A stretch of DNA of 64,000 nucleotides. Origin: UBA7683 sp964397855. Its GTDB lineage: Bacteria; Patescibacteriota; Saccharimonadia; Saccharimonadales; UBA7683. Positions 26,824 to 35,313 of the stretch are shown here, in pieces; the stretch's first letter is position 1; each line of letters starts with the position of its first letter. The stretch spans positions 49,983 to 113,982 of the forward strand of contig CAYNKQ010000002.1 of NCBI GenBank assembly GCA_964397855.1, given 5' to 3'. Below the pieces are notes generated by a model that was not told the DNA's origin, searched no databases, and was given only the letters and a program-made list of their open reading frames with translations. Made by a program: the position numbers and the translations under genes.

Positions 26824-27585
26824 CTATAGCGCTATCTTGTCAATCTCTTGTGCTGTATCAATGCTATAACCGCTAATTCTGGTGCGTCGAAGTTGCGAAC
26901 AGTACGCGCCAGTACCTAAAGCTTTACCAATATCCTCTACCAAAGTGCGAATATAGGTACCGCTGCTGACATCGCAGGTAGCCTTGATGTATGGGTACTC
27001 ATATTCAACAAGTTCAATTTTGTAGACTGTGACTTCACGAGCAGGAATCGTGACCTCTTTGCCTTCACGCGCCAACTTATATGCACGTTTGCCATCAATT
27101 TTAATTGCCGAAAAGGCCGGTGGTGTCTGTGAAATTACCCCTTCAAACTGCTTTAGGGCAGTTTTAACGTCTTTCTCAGCTGGAATGGCTAAAGCACTCA
27201 AGTCGGTTGTATCGGGTTCACTAGATCCTTCGACCGTGCTCAGGATGACACCATCCGTACCGCCTTCTAAACTATTTGCGACATATGGGGTGATCTCCCC
27301 TTCCGGGTCTCCAGTAGTAGATATCTCGCCTAATTTTGCAGTAAACTCATACGTTTTATCGAGCTTTAGAAAATCACCAGCCTGCTTACACGCTTCACCT
27401 ATCAGGACAATCACCAGGCCAGTCGCGAACGGGTCAAGCGTGCCAGCATGACCAACTCGAAGTTGCTTCTTAGTTGGCTTCTCTCCCCTAGCAGTATATT
27501 GCCCACGAATTTTCCCACGAATCTTTGCAACCACGTCAAAGCTGGTCCAACCAACAGGTTTATCTATTAATAGAATATCTTTCAT
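26824..27585 (-). CDS. truB: tRNA pseudouridine-55 synthase
   Basis: The 253-aa protein has the TruB catalytic motif HAGTLDPFATG with Asp51 as nucleophile, the N-terminal LLIDKPVGWTSFDVV, and TYIRTLVEDIGKALGTGAYC near the end. It makes pseudouridine 55 in the T-loop of tRNAs. The C-terminal PUA domain is absent. Residues about 113-122 (VILSTVEGSSEP) are encoded by an in-frame REP-like element. A TATAAT on the minus strand (27594-27599) lies eight bases before the ATG. Confidence 0.95.
   Translation of the reverse strand: MKDILLIDKPVGWTSFDVVAKIRGKIRGQYTARGEKPTKKQLRVGHAGTLDPFATGLVIVLIGEACKQAGDFLKLDKTYEFTAKLGEISTTGDPEGEITPYVANSLEGGTDGVILSTVEGSSEPDTTDLSALAIPAEKDVKTALKQFEGVISQTPPAFSAIKIDGKRAYKLAREGKEVTIPAREVTVYKIELVEYEYPYIKATCDVSSGTYIRTLVEDIGKALGTGAYCSQLRRTRISGYSIDTAQEIDKIAL
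27221..27249 (-). repeat. REP-like palindromic element inside truB
   Basis: CTAGATCCTTCGACC...CTCAGGATGAC has the same ends as the intergenic copies at 24116 and 48921. It is read in frame by truB on the minus strand. Confidence 0.75.
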
Positions 27586-27656
27586 TGGTGCCTATTATAC
27601 AGTAGTAGTGGCACCTGGTGACAAAGCTGCAACAGTTTGCGTATACTACTAGTTAT

Positions 27657-28364
27657 ATGAAGAAAGTACTATTTGGCATATTTGCACATCCAGATGATGA
27701 AGCCTTTGGACCATCAGCAACTCTCTACAAAGAGGTACAAGCCGGAACAGATGTTCACCTTGTACTTGTGACCGATGGCGAGAATGGCACAAACTGTGAC
27801 AACCGTGACAATCTTGCCCAAACACGCATCAAAGAGTGGCGAAAAAGTGGTGAACTAATCGGTGTCACCACTGGCCTGCCTCTACACTATCCAGATGGTG
27901 AGCTGAGTAATAGTCTGTACGTTGAAATTGCCGAGAAAATCCTTGTACACATTCAGAATACTTTGGACTCCTATGATGAGTCAGTTCTTCTTGAACTGAT
28001 GACTTTTGAATCTAGTGGAGTCTCTGGACATCTTGACCACATTGCCGTAAGTCAGATAACAACTTTTGTGTACTTAAAGCTGAAGGAAGCGAAACTCTCA
28101 GGCGTAGTGATTGGCGAACTTAAGTACTTCTGCCTACCGGACTCTGTTGTAGGCCAACCAAATATCAATTGGATCTACATGCCCCGCGGCAGATCGACAC
28201 AAGAAGTTGACGAACGGATCGACTATTCAGATATTTTGGATATAAAACTTGAGATCATGAAAGCCCACTATTCCCAGCGACAAGATATGGAACAAGTACT
28301 CTCAACTCAAGATACCAATAACCCGGACTGTTTTTGCGACCACTTCTGCTACTTTAAAGATTAA
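27657..28364 (+). CDS. PIG-L/LmbE family deacetylase
   Basis: From the ATG at 27657 the protein has 235 aa. The zinc motif AHPDDEAFG is at residues 10-18 and the second metal motif GHLDHIAVS near residue 125. This is the LmbE fold of N-acetylglucosaminyl deacetylases. The physiological substrate is unknown; PIG-L members act on GlcNAc-phosphatidylinositol, bacillithiol or mycothiol precursors, or peptidoglycan-like sugars. The chosen start is supported by a TATACT at 27642-27647, nine bases upstream. It diverges from truB. Confidence 0.85.
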   Translation: MKKVLFGIFAHPDDEAFGPSATLYKEVQAGTDVHLVLVTDGENGTNCDNRDNLAQTRIKEWRKSGELIGVTTGLPLHYPDGELSNSLYVEIAEKILVHIQNTLDSYDESVLLELMTFESSGVSGHLDHIAVSQITTFVYLKLKEAKLSGVVIGELKYFCLPDSVVGQPNINWIYMPRGRSTQEVDERIDYSDILDIKLEIMKAHYSQRQDMEQVLSTQDTNNPDCFCDHFCYFKD

Positions 28365-28591
28365 CCAGCCAACAGAACAAGCCTGTCTTAGAAACTGTGT
28401 TCATCATTTGCGTCCATTCTGATTTTGCAACAAATCCAATAATTAACCCGCGAGCCAACCCCCGCCCATTCGCGCAAGACCTGGGAAACTGATGACTACT
28501 GATCAGATCCTAAACCCGCCCGTCTGGCCGACAGGTTGGGCAAGCCTAGTTTAGGACAATCGGAGTCTCATTAATAGTTCCACTCAGCCTA
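28365..28591. repeat. Gene-free stretch with REP-like palindrome
   Basis: Around 28505-28556 GATCCTAAACC and the later GTTTAGGAC form an imperfect palindrome with GC-rich inner arms (GCCCGTCTGGCCGACAGGTTGGGC). It resembles a longer member of the REP-like family. Nothing coding is seen. Confidence 0.4.
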
Positions 28592-30676
28592 CTAGAGTGG
28601 TGGCAGCGGTGGAAGACCTGCTGGATTTGTGCTGTTCACCGGCGGAAGACCGTTTAGTTCACGATTTTTATCAACAGCTGCATCATATTGCTGACCTATT
28701 TCATCCATCTTGGCTTGCCTAGTGGCTTCGGCTTCGGCTTGCTTAGAAGTAAGTTCTTGGCCTGCCTGGGTCCATTGATTTTGGCTCGCAGAAACATTAC
28801 CCATAAATTCAGGGTTAATCTGTGGTTGTGCCAACCCAGCCGCATCCGTTGGCATTGGTGGCAAAGGCGGGAATGTGCCACCTGGCGCCGTTGGCATTGG
28901 TGGCAGTGGCGGGAGACCACTTGGGTCAACTACCGGAGGAAGAGTTGGTCCTGATGGTGTACTTGGCGAAGACTGGTCGGGAACACTGAATGCAGCATTC
29001 GGTGCGTTTGGAGTGTCCTGACTTTGCATAAACATATCGACTGGAGAAGGATCCTCGGCAGGAGGTGCAACTGGTGCACTTTGCATCTGTGAAACGGTTG
29101 AATCTGGAAGGTCTGACCCATTGACTTGGGGTAATGGAGTTGATCCAATTGATTCTAGCGGGTGCCCACCTGGATCAAATTGACTTTCAGCAGCCATTTC
29201 GACCGCCCGCCTAGCTTCGTCTATTGAAGCTGTGACTGGCTCCGATCCACCATGTTGCAAGGCAACATTATTAACGCTAGCTTCACGTTCTGCTTGGGCA
29301 GCAGCGTCTTCTTCAGCGCTTGCAGTAGTTGCACTGAGCGTACCGCCAAACGTTGGCGGCTCCATCTGTGCAACAGGCGTAAGAGGTGTAATTTCAGGCA
29401 TACCTGGCTGTACATCAGACAGCGAAGGGAGCGGCTCAACCACTTTTTCGTGGTGAACTTCTGGGGTCGTTATTTCCTCTACAGGTGCAGGAGCTGTAGG
29501 TTCAGTTGGGAGTGAAGGAAGAGGTGGAAGTGGGGCCACAGCGGCCGCCTCGGGGGCCTCAAGTGGCTGAGCAGCCTCGTCTAGAGCAGTTTTAAGCTGT
29601 TCTTCGGGCTTAGGTGGGGTTGGATCTGCTGGCGCGACAACTGGCTGTGCAACACTATCGGCTTGCTTTGGCTGATTGTTTTGACCTGAGTTTTGATTGT
29701 TCTTGGGTTTTTTGGACTGATTCTTAGCATTATTTGAGCCTTTGGACTGGTTCTTTTGGTTCTGATTCTGGCCAGCAGTATCACTACCTTCGGAGTCATG
29801 TTTTAATACCATTTCGCCGTCATCATCATGAGTCTGCGGTTTTTCTTCTTTTGTTCGCACTGATTCACTAATCATTCCTTCATGACGAAGGTTAGTCGCA
29901 ATAAGCTGCTGATTTGCACCAGTCGCCATTAGCTGTGCGGCAATCGTCATCACTTTTGGCGATGTTTTCTCGTTAGAAAATCGGTTTGTCTCAGCAACAA
30001 CACCTGTTAAGAAGGCTGTGCTAATCTGTTCGTCAAGCAGATCAGTGCCCAAATCCGCACTCAAACTAACCAACATCTCAGAAACTGAGCTAGCCGAAGT
30101 ATCGTTCCAGTCAACGGCACCCAGGTTACTTTTAGCCTGACCAGCATTAACTGTTATTACAGCCGCATCATGTAGAATTCTGCCGTGTGCAGTAATCGCC
30201 TGGTCGAGCTCTTCGCGCTTTTCAACTCCAAGAGCAATCACTATATCGACGTTAAAATCACCTTGACTAAATTCGAGATCTTTTTCGGTAATAACTGTCT
30301 TGTACGGCGTGATGAACACTTTCACTACATCGTCTTCAACTTTATACCGAAGCTTGTCGGCCTTTTCTTTATCAAGAGCAATTATGAAATCACGCAGGCT
30401 ATCTACTGTGTCCTCGAAGGTAGTTTCTGGCTTGAGGAACTCAATCGCAGACGGGATTTTGCCACTGAAAACTGCCGTCGCATGCTTGTCTAGTTTTCCA
30501 AGTAAAAATGTGAGGCCAAGAGCAGCACTTAGTTCATCAACCGTTGGATTCACTCCAACCGTGACTAGCACGTTCTTTCCGCCACGAATAGTTTCAAGTA
30601 TTTGCTGTTGCACAGTATCCGGAGCCACTGACTGCTCCTGTGGAACCTGGGGTTGATTTTGTGTTTGTTGGTCCAT
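28592..30676 (-). CDS. Degenerate DHH-like protein with long disordered C-terminus
   Basis: The 694-aa protein has an N-terminal half (about 22-290) that follows the DHH/DHHA1 phosphoesterase layout of NrnA-like enzymes. The metal motifs are lost: GVNPTVDELSAALGL stands where DxD is usual, and TVNAGQAKSN replaces the DHH segment. FLTGVVAETNRFSNEKTSP matches the GI..DTG.F segment. Residues 300-694 are extremely rich in Pro, Gln, Ala and Asn and likely disordered. The loss of the ligands argues against nuclease activity, so a structural or nucleotide-binding role is possible. Its 5' end diverges from rpsT. Confidence 0.65.
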   Translation of the reverse strand: MDQQTQNQPQVPQEQSVAPDTVQQQILETIRGGKNVLVTVGVNPTVDELSAALGLTFLLGKLDKHATAVFSGKIPSAIEFLKPETTFEDTVDSLRDFIIALDKEKADKLRYKVEDDVVKVFITPYKTVITEKDLEFSQGDFNVDIVIALGVEKREELDQAITAHGRILHDAAVITVNAGQAKSNLGAVDWNDTSASSVSEMLVSLSADLGTDLLDEQISTAFLTGVVAETNRFSNEKTSPKVMTIAAQLMATGANQQLIATNLRHEGMISESVRTKEEKPQTHDDDGEMVLKHDSEGSDTAGQNQNQKNQSKGSNNAKNQSKKPKNNQNSGQNNQPKQADSVAQPVVAPADPTPPKPEEQLKTALDEAAQPLEAPEAAAVAPLPPLPSLPTEPTAPAPVEEITTPEVHHEKVVEPLPSLSDVQPGMPEITPLTPVAQMEPPTFGGTLSATTASAEEDAAAQAEREASVNNVALQHGGSEPVTASIDEARRAVEMAAESQFDPGGHPLESIGSTPLPQVNGSDLPDSTVSQMQSAPVAPPAEDPSPVDMFMQSQDTPNAPNAAFSVPDQSSPSTPSGPTLPPVVDPSGLPPLPPMPTAPGGTFPPLPPMPTDAAGLAQPQINPEFMGNVSASQNQWTQAGQELTSKQAEAEATRQAKMDEIGQQYDAAVDKNRELNGLPPVNSTNPAGLPPLPPL

Positions 30677-30814
30677 ATTTTACCGTTTTTGTTTTAATTT
30701 AGACTTATACATAAACGGTATCTGATTTATGCCTTGATGTCAAGGAAAATAGACAACAGATAGTAGATAATAGCAAATAGATAAACCAGCCCGACGTTTC
30801 TGCTATCTAAAACC

Positions 30815-30843
30815 TTTACATCCACCCCTGTTTACGGTATACT
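30815..30843 (+). promoter_or_regulatory. rpsT promoter
   Basis: TTTACA (30815-30820) and TATACT (30838-30843) are spaced by 17 bases. The leader is about 65 bases and carries AGGAG upstream of the ATG. ACCCT and AGGGT in the leader can pair just before the ribosome-binding site, a possible autoregulatory hairpin. Confidence 0.7.
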
Positions 30844-30915
30844 CGGCAATTGACTAGAACAATAGTAATAACAATCACCCTTCAATAATGTTCAGGGTAA
30901 AGGAGAAAATCTAGA

Positions 30916-31332
30916 ATGCCAATTATCAAGTCAGCTATCAAGCGTATGCGCCAAACTGCAAAACGCAAAGCTCTTAACCAAACAACTAAGCGGAATCTTC
31001 GTACTGAGCTTAAGGCTTTCACTGCTGCTGTTGAAGCAAAAGACGGTAAAAAAGCTGCTGAACTTCTAAAGAACGTTCAAAGTGACCTAGATATTGCTGT
31101 AAAAAAGAACATTCTTAAAAAGAACACTGCCGCTCGCAAGCTCAGCCGTCTTTCTAAGCAAGTTAAAGAACTTGGTGCAAAGCCAGCTGCTGCAGCTCCA
31201 AAGAAAGCTGCTCCAAAAACTGCAGCAAAAGCCGCACCTAAAGTTGCCGCCAAGAAGCCTGCAGCTAAAAAAACAGCTGCTAAGCCAGCTGCCAAAAAAG
31301 CTCCTGCAAAAAAACCAGCAGCTAAAAAGTAG
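30916..31332 (+). CDS. rpsT: Small-subunit ribosomal protein S20 with Ala/Lys/Pro tail
   Basis: Residues 1-85 match S20 (IKRMRQTAKRKALNQTTKRN, KNILKKNTAARKLSRLSKQV). Residues about 90-138 are a low-complexity extension of AAPKKA, AAKKPA and AAKK units, like histone H1 or HU tails. S20 is usually about 87 aa, so this one is half as long again. S20 binds 16S rRNA early in 30S assembly. The tail could add RNA or DNA binding. A strong terminator follows. Confidence 0.93.
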   Translation: MPIIKSAIKRMRQTAKRKALNQTTKRNLRTELKAFTAAVEAKDGKKAAELLKNVQSDLDIAVKKNILKKNTAARKLSRLSKQVKELGAKPAAAAPKKAAPKTAAKAAPKVAAKKPAAKKTAAKPAAKKAPAKKPAAKK

Positions 31333-31348
31333 CTTCTCTCTAATTACT

Positions 31349-31381
31349 AAAAAGGCAATCACCTCGATTGCCTTTTTGTTT
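31349..31381 (+). terminator. rpsT intrinsic terminator
   Basis: AAAAAGGCAATC / GATTGCCTTTTT form a 12-bp stem with loop ACCTC, followed by TGTTTT. Confidence 0.9.
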
Positions 31382-31398
31382 TGCACTTGCGCAACACT

Positions 31399-31911
31399 CT
31401 AAAACTCTATGACTTCTAGACCCTTAGTGCTAATGGAGCCCTTGTACAGTACATGTGGTACGCGAGCAAACGTATTCGGCTGCTCGCCTTTGTCCTTAGC
31501 CTCCTGAAAAAGAACGCGCGTCACATCGCCAATATGACAGTATTTATCAAAATTATCTTTGTTGAACTGCACAAAATCACGCTCAAAGACACCATCATAC
31601 TCGGACATAATCATGATGGTCAGTTTTGAGGTATCCAGTTTCTCAGCATCAATCCTGTAGAATCGCCACCCCCAGCTCGTGTCATGTCCATACTTTTCGA
31701 GCTCACTTTTAACCAAACCTGGATTTACAGGCATTAAGTTAATACAGTCGTTCCAGTAACCAAATCCTGGTATTTCTACATCTTTTTCTTGTATGTCGTC
31801 GTACTTTGCAGACTGCATAGAATAGATGTCCGGAAACTTTTCTTTAAGCTGGTTTAATGGGTAAATCACTTCCCCATTTTGGCTCTGTGGTACATGGTGA
31901 TAAAGATACAT
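31399..31911 (-). CDS. Hypothetical protein
   Basis: The 170-aa soluble protein is rich in aromatic residues, with MYLYHHVPQSQNGEVIYPLN at the start and a conserved-looking core WNDCINLMPVNP. No catalytic motif or membrane segment is recognised. The Trp/Tyr-rich alpha+beta pattern suggests a globular enzyme or binding domain. It ends near the rpsT terminator and is transcribed towards it. Confidence 0.55.
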   Translation of the reverse strand: MYLYHHVPQSQNGEVIYPLNQLKEKFPDIYSMQSAKYDDIQEKDVEIPGFGYWNDCINLMPVNPGLVKSELEKYGHDTSWGWRFYRIDAEKLDTSKLTIMIMSEYDGVFERDFVQFNKDNFDKYCHIGDVTRVLFQEAKDKGEQPNTFARVPHVLYKGSISTKGLEVIEF

Positions 31912-31953
31912 GAGTTGATTATAGCAATGTTAAAAATTACGACATCAAAAATA

Positions 31954-32229
31954 CTATTTGATACCCAAGTCTTTTAGGAAATCTGTTACGCGTTTTTTGT
32001 AATAATCAGCTCGGTCAGGTGATCTATCAATTGCCCAACGTAGCTTATCTACCGATTCAAGTAATTGTATCTTTTTCACATCAGCCCTTATTGCACTAAA
32101 GCCCTCCAAGCTGAGACCATAGCCAGTCAATAGAGCCTCAAACTCAGTGCTATGCTCCCCTAAACTTTCGTCGATAGCTACACTTGGGTCGTAATGAGGT
32201 ACTACATGTACCTCCGCAACCAGACTCAA
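31954..32229 (-). CDS. Small hypothetical protein
   Basis: The 91-aa protein has a short beta start (VAEVHVVPHYDPS) followed by helices and a Lys-rich C-terminus (YYKKRVTDFLKDLGIK). The family is unknown. It lies 11 bases after holA in the same direction and is probably co-transcribed with it. Confidence 0.5.
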   Translation of the reverse strand: MSLVAEVHVVPHYDPSVAIDESLGEHSTEFEALLTGYGLSLEGFSAIRADVKKIQLLESVDKLRWAIDRSPDRADYYKKRVTDFLKDLGIK

Positions 32230-32240
32230 ACCCCAACACT

Positions 32241-33155
32241 CTATAAGGATACGATCGTTTGTTCAACCACTCTCCATGGTTCGGTGGACGTGGACTTAAG
32301 TTGAACGTCGCAGTCGGCTACGACTTCGAGAATTTTATTGAGCTTGGATCTGTTCATGTTGTTTGCGAGGCTTCTGGTTTTTCGAACAACGAATGGATTA
32401 ATTTTGGCACTTTTTGCTACTTCGGAATCTGAAAGGTTTTTAGCACTGTGAACTATTGCTAGAATATGAGTCTGCCAGACTAGCATGCTGGCAACCTGAA
32501 ATGGGTCTTCATGAGCTCGCTCGAGTCCGTTTAGGACTTCCAGCGCCTTGGCTGTTCTGCCACCAAGTGCTAGCTCGAGCAGTTGAAAAACTGTATCTTG
32601 GGGATTCGGCTCGACTAATTCTGCTATGGTGGCCTCAGTGATTTCCGGGTTGTAGGCAATGAGCTTGCTTATTTCTTGAGAGAGTCTTGCCTGGTCTAGC
32701 CCGGTGTATTGAATAAGTGTCCGAGCTGTACGGGAGTCAATTTTTCCATCCTGACACCTCACCTCTTCTTGAATCCACGCGCTCAACTGGGGCTCTTCTA
32801 GTTCACCAAGTTCGATCAGTTGTGCATCTTTCTTTAGAGCTTTGTAAAGTGCAGTTCTTTTGTCGATAGATGACTCAACAAGTACAACTTCTACCTCACT
32901 AGAAATGTTCTTCATAAACGCCAGAAACTGCTCAGAGAGCACTTTATTCGCACCTAGGTTCTTTATGACAATAAAGCGATTCGGTGCAAAGAGCGTTGCA
33001 CCACCCAGAATGCTCTGAAGTGTTCCTGATTGAATTTGCTCAGCTTGGTAGGCCTCAACACCGTCCTTGCCGTATTTTTCTATAAACACGGCCTTAAGAT
33101 CACTCAACTTCTGATTGAGTGCGTACGAGTTGAGTCCAGTGAGTACAGTGAGCAT
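32241..33155 (-). CDS. holA: DNA polymerase III subunit delta
   Basis: The 304-aa protein follows the HolA layout: a start LTVLTGLNSYALNQKL, the degenerate AAA+ fold (NRFIVIKNLGANKVLSEQFL, VEVVLVESSIDKRTALYKAL), the helical lid (LSQEISKLIAYNPE), and the C-terminal collar domain (DPFQVASMLVWQTHILAIVH). It is the clamp-loader subunit that opens the beta clamp. A TATAAT lies 11 bases upstream of the ATG. Confidence 0.9.
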   Translation of the reverse strand: MLTVLTGLNSYALNQKLSDLKAVFIEKYGKDGVEAYQAEQIQSGTLQSILGGATLFAPNRFIVIKNLGANKVLSEQFLAFMKNISSEVEVVLVESSIDKRTALYKALKKDAQLIELGELEEPQLSAWIQEEVRCQDGKIDSRTARTLIQYTGLDQARLSQEISKLIAYNPEITEATIAELVEPNPQDTVFQLLELALGGRTAKALEVLNGLERAHEDPFQVASMLVWQTHILAIVHSAKNLSDSEVAKSAKINPFVVRKTRSLANNMNRSKLNKILEVVADCDVQLKSTSTEPWRVVEQTIVSL

Positions 33156-33194
33156 TGTTGGGGTCTATTATAACAGTAGAATATGGACTAGATA

Positions 33195-33389
33195 CTAGAC
33201 AACTCTTTTCCATCCACCAGTTTTATGATCCTTAGCCCAGCTACCGATTTTTGCTCGGGTATGACTACTGTCATCAGTACGAAGCCACCGATATTCAATA
33301 GGACTAAAACGGGGCTTATGGGTTGATTCGGGCGTAACCAAATCTCCACCTAGTCGTAAGCCTGGTTCCACCAAACGTCGTTCAAACAC
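33195..33389 (-). CDS. Short frame, possible truncated gene
   Basis: A 64-residue frame from a GTG at 33389 ends in a basic, Trp-containing tail (AKDHKTGGWKRVV). The same frame continues upstream as PVPRHVGSAALKAVF to a TAG at the edge of a REP-like element (33430-33455). Beyond that the frame reopens as MSVDCPYFVIPAQAGI. It has no ribosome-binding site. It may be a gene whose 5' end was replaced by the element, or a small real gene. Confidence 0.35.
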   Translation of the reverse strand: MFERRLVEPGLRLGGDLVTPESTHKPRFSPIEYRWLRTDDSSHTRAKIGSWAKDHKTGGWKRVV

Positions 33390-33429
33390 CGCTTTTAGTG
33401 CTGCAGACCCGACATGCCGAGGTACTGGC

Positions 33430-33455
33430 TAGATTCCCGCCTGCGCGGGAATGAC
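33430..33455. repeat. REP-like palindromic element
   Basis: TAGATTCCCGCCTGCGCGGGAATGAC has a TTCCCGC/GCGGGAA stem and the common ends of the family. Confidence 0.75.
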
Positions 33456-33511
33456 GAAGTACGGACAGTCCACACTCATGGCTCTGCATCTACAGCCTTT
33501 GTGGCGTCAAG

Positions 33512-33540
33512 TTTAAATTCAATAAGTGAGCTGGTACACT
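33512..33540 (+). promoter_or_regulatory. Leaderless promoter
   Basis: TTTAAA (33512-33517), a 17-base spacer, and TACACT (33535-33540), six bases before the ATG at 33547. Confidence 0.6.
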
Positions 33541-33546
33541 AGCAAA

Positions 33547-34368
33547 ATGAGCAAAGAACAAATAGCCACAGCTTCACAGGCATACTTCAGATATAAGAAC
33601 TTGGTGGTAGGCATGATAGTCGGAACTATAATCACAATAGTTCTCCCAATTCTTGCAAAGAAATACCTTGTCCCTACAGAAGGTTCAATAACTCCAGTAA
33701 TTCTTATACTGGTCGGATTTGGCGTGCTTTGGTTAACTACCACCATTATAACTTTTATACGTTCGGGCAGGCAACGAAACCTCAGCCACACACAGAGCGG
33801 CAAGCCAGCGTTTACTAGTAGTGCAGGCACCTCGACACAGTACAAAGAGACTCGAGCATCAACAAATGTAATTATTGCCGAAAACGAGGTTATACAGGTC
33901 TACTATGCACCCGTAATGAGAACCCTGACAGCAGATACTACGTTACTGGGTCAACAGACGCTGACTGGTGAAGAGAATTGCCTCATACTGACCGACAGAC
34001 AACTTATTGGCATTCTCGTTGCACCCGCAGACATGGAAAGGTACAACACTCAAAACAGAGCATCTGAGGTACTGGGCCTACTGCCTTCAGATCCAAGCGC
34101 CCAGAACATGGGTAACGCCTACCTTAACAATCGGGGTATGTTTGAGACGATTAAACAAATGATACAAAATGATTCTTTACAAGAGATTGTTACTAATCAC
34201 TACGCTATATCAATACCACGGTCAGAAATAATACGCGTACAAATAAAAATATTTGGTGGACTAACAATCAAAACGCAGACCCTTGGGACCTTTCATTGGT
34301 CTACAGTCAAAACGGCCGACATGAAAAACCTGCTTGAGAGCTTTGGAGCCGCTGGCCTACCTTTGTGA
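33547..34368 (+). CDS. Two-pass membrane protein with PH-like cytoplasmic domain
   Basis: From the ATG at 33547 the product has 273 aa. Two membrane helices (VVGMIVGTIITIVLPILA and ITPVILILVGFGVLWLTTTI) lie within residues 20-75. A Ser/Thr-rich linker and a beta-rich domain follow (NCLILTDRQLIGILVAP, SEIIRVQIKIFGGLTIKTQT), of the kind seen in bacterial PH-domain membrane proteins. The chosen start follows a TACACT by six bases. The function is unknown. Confidence 0.6.
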   Translation: MSKEQIATASQAYFRYKNLVVGMIVGTIITIVLPILAKKYLVPTEGSITPVILILVGFGVLWLTTTIITFIRSGRQRNLSHTQSGKPAFTSSAGTSTQYKETRASTNVIIAENEVIQVYYAPVMRTLTADTTLLGQQTLTGEENCLILTDRQLIGILVAPADMERYNTQNRASEVLGLLPSDPSAQNMGNAYLNNRGMFETIKQMIQNDSLQEIVTNHYAISIPRSEIIRVQIKIFGGLTIKTQTLGTFHWSTVKTADMKNLLESFGAAGLPL

Positions 34369-34399
34369 CATACTCAATTACAGCCAGACCCACGACTAG

Positions 34400-35284
34400 C
34401 TAAACTTTAAGCGTTAAAACTATCTGGCATTTTGGACAGATGTGTGTACCGCGACCAGCAACTTTTATTTTTTCAACTAATGCATCTGGATGGCGGTTAC
34501 ATGGTTGGCCTTCTTTTCTAAACACATTGGCGAAGGTTAAGTAGCTGCCCCGTCCTCCTTCGGCATTAACATAGTTTTTGTCAGTTGAACCACCCTTTTC
34601 TATAGAAAGGTTCATTACTGTGCGAATCTCGGTGAACAAGTTTTTTAACTTATTTTCGGGTACGTCTTTTACCCTTGTTGCAGGATGGATTTTTGCACCC
34701 CACAGGCTTTCATCAGCGTAGATATTGCCCACTCCAGCAAGCACTGTTTGGTCGAGTATAGCGGCTTTGATGGTAGTGCTTTTTCGACGCTGCAACCGCT
34801 GAATAAATTCTTTGGCCGTAAATGCATCTTCGAGTGGTTCGGGGCCCACCTTCTTCATGAAATCAATATTTGGGACTTCGATAGTTGGCAGTAATCTCAT
34901 CCAGCCAAACTTACGTTGGTCGTTAAAGAAGAGTTGAGCATCTTTATCAAGTTCCAAAGTGACTCGAGTTGATCGGTCTGGCAGTCTGCCAATGAGTGAG
35001 TCGTTTGGGTGTCCGGCGCCAAATGTTAGTTTACCTCTGTATACAATCTGGCCTGTCATTTTTAGATGAACCACGAGTGTATATTTTGTATTCAGATCAA
35101 TCATCAGTACTTTAGCCCTGCGACGAACGTTGATAATTTTTGCACCAACTAAAAACTGCTCAACATCGTGAGGAGCGTTAGGAAAGCTCTTTGGATTGTC
35201 GTGAGTAGCTCTTTTAATCGTGTGGCCTGGTAGTAGTGTCAATAAACCACGTCTAACAGTCTCTACTTCTGGGAGTTCTGGCAT
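34400..35284 (-). CDS. mutM: Formamidopyrimidine-DNA glycosylase
   Basis: The 294-aa protein begins MPELPEVETV with the catalytic Pro2 and Glu3, continues with HLKMTGQIVYRG and DQRKFGW, has the helix-two-turn-helix (LDQTVLAGVGNIYADESLW), and ends in a zinc finger. It removes oxidised purines from DNA. In the zinc finger the first ligand pair is CNRH rather than CxxC, and the second is CPKC, so zinc would be held by three Cys and one His. It stands next to a small hypothetical gene. Confidence 0.95.
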   Translation of the reverse strand: MPELPEVETVRRGLLTLLPGHTIKRATHDNPKSFPNAPHDVEQFLVGAKIINVRRRAKVLMIDLNTKYTLVVHLKMTGQIVYRGKLTFGAGHPNDSLIGRLPDRSTRVTLELDKDAQLFFNDQRKFGWMRLLPTIEVPNIDFMKKVGPEPLEDAFTAKEFIQRLQRRKSTTIKAAILDQTVLAGVGNIYADESLWGAKIHPATRVKDVPENKLKNLFTEIRTVMNLSIEKGGSTDKNYVNAEGGRGSYLTFANVFRKEGQPCNRHPDALVEKIKVAGRGTHICPKCQIVLTLKV

Positions 35285-35313
35285 AGGTCCATTCTATCAG
35301 AATGCGTAGTGAG

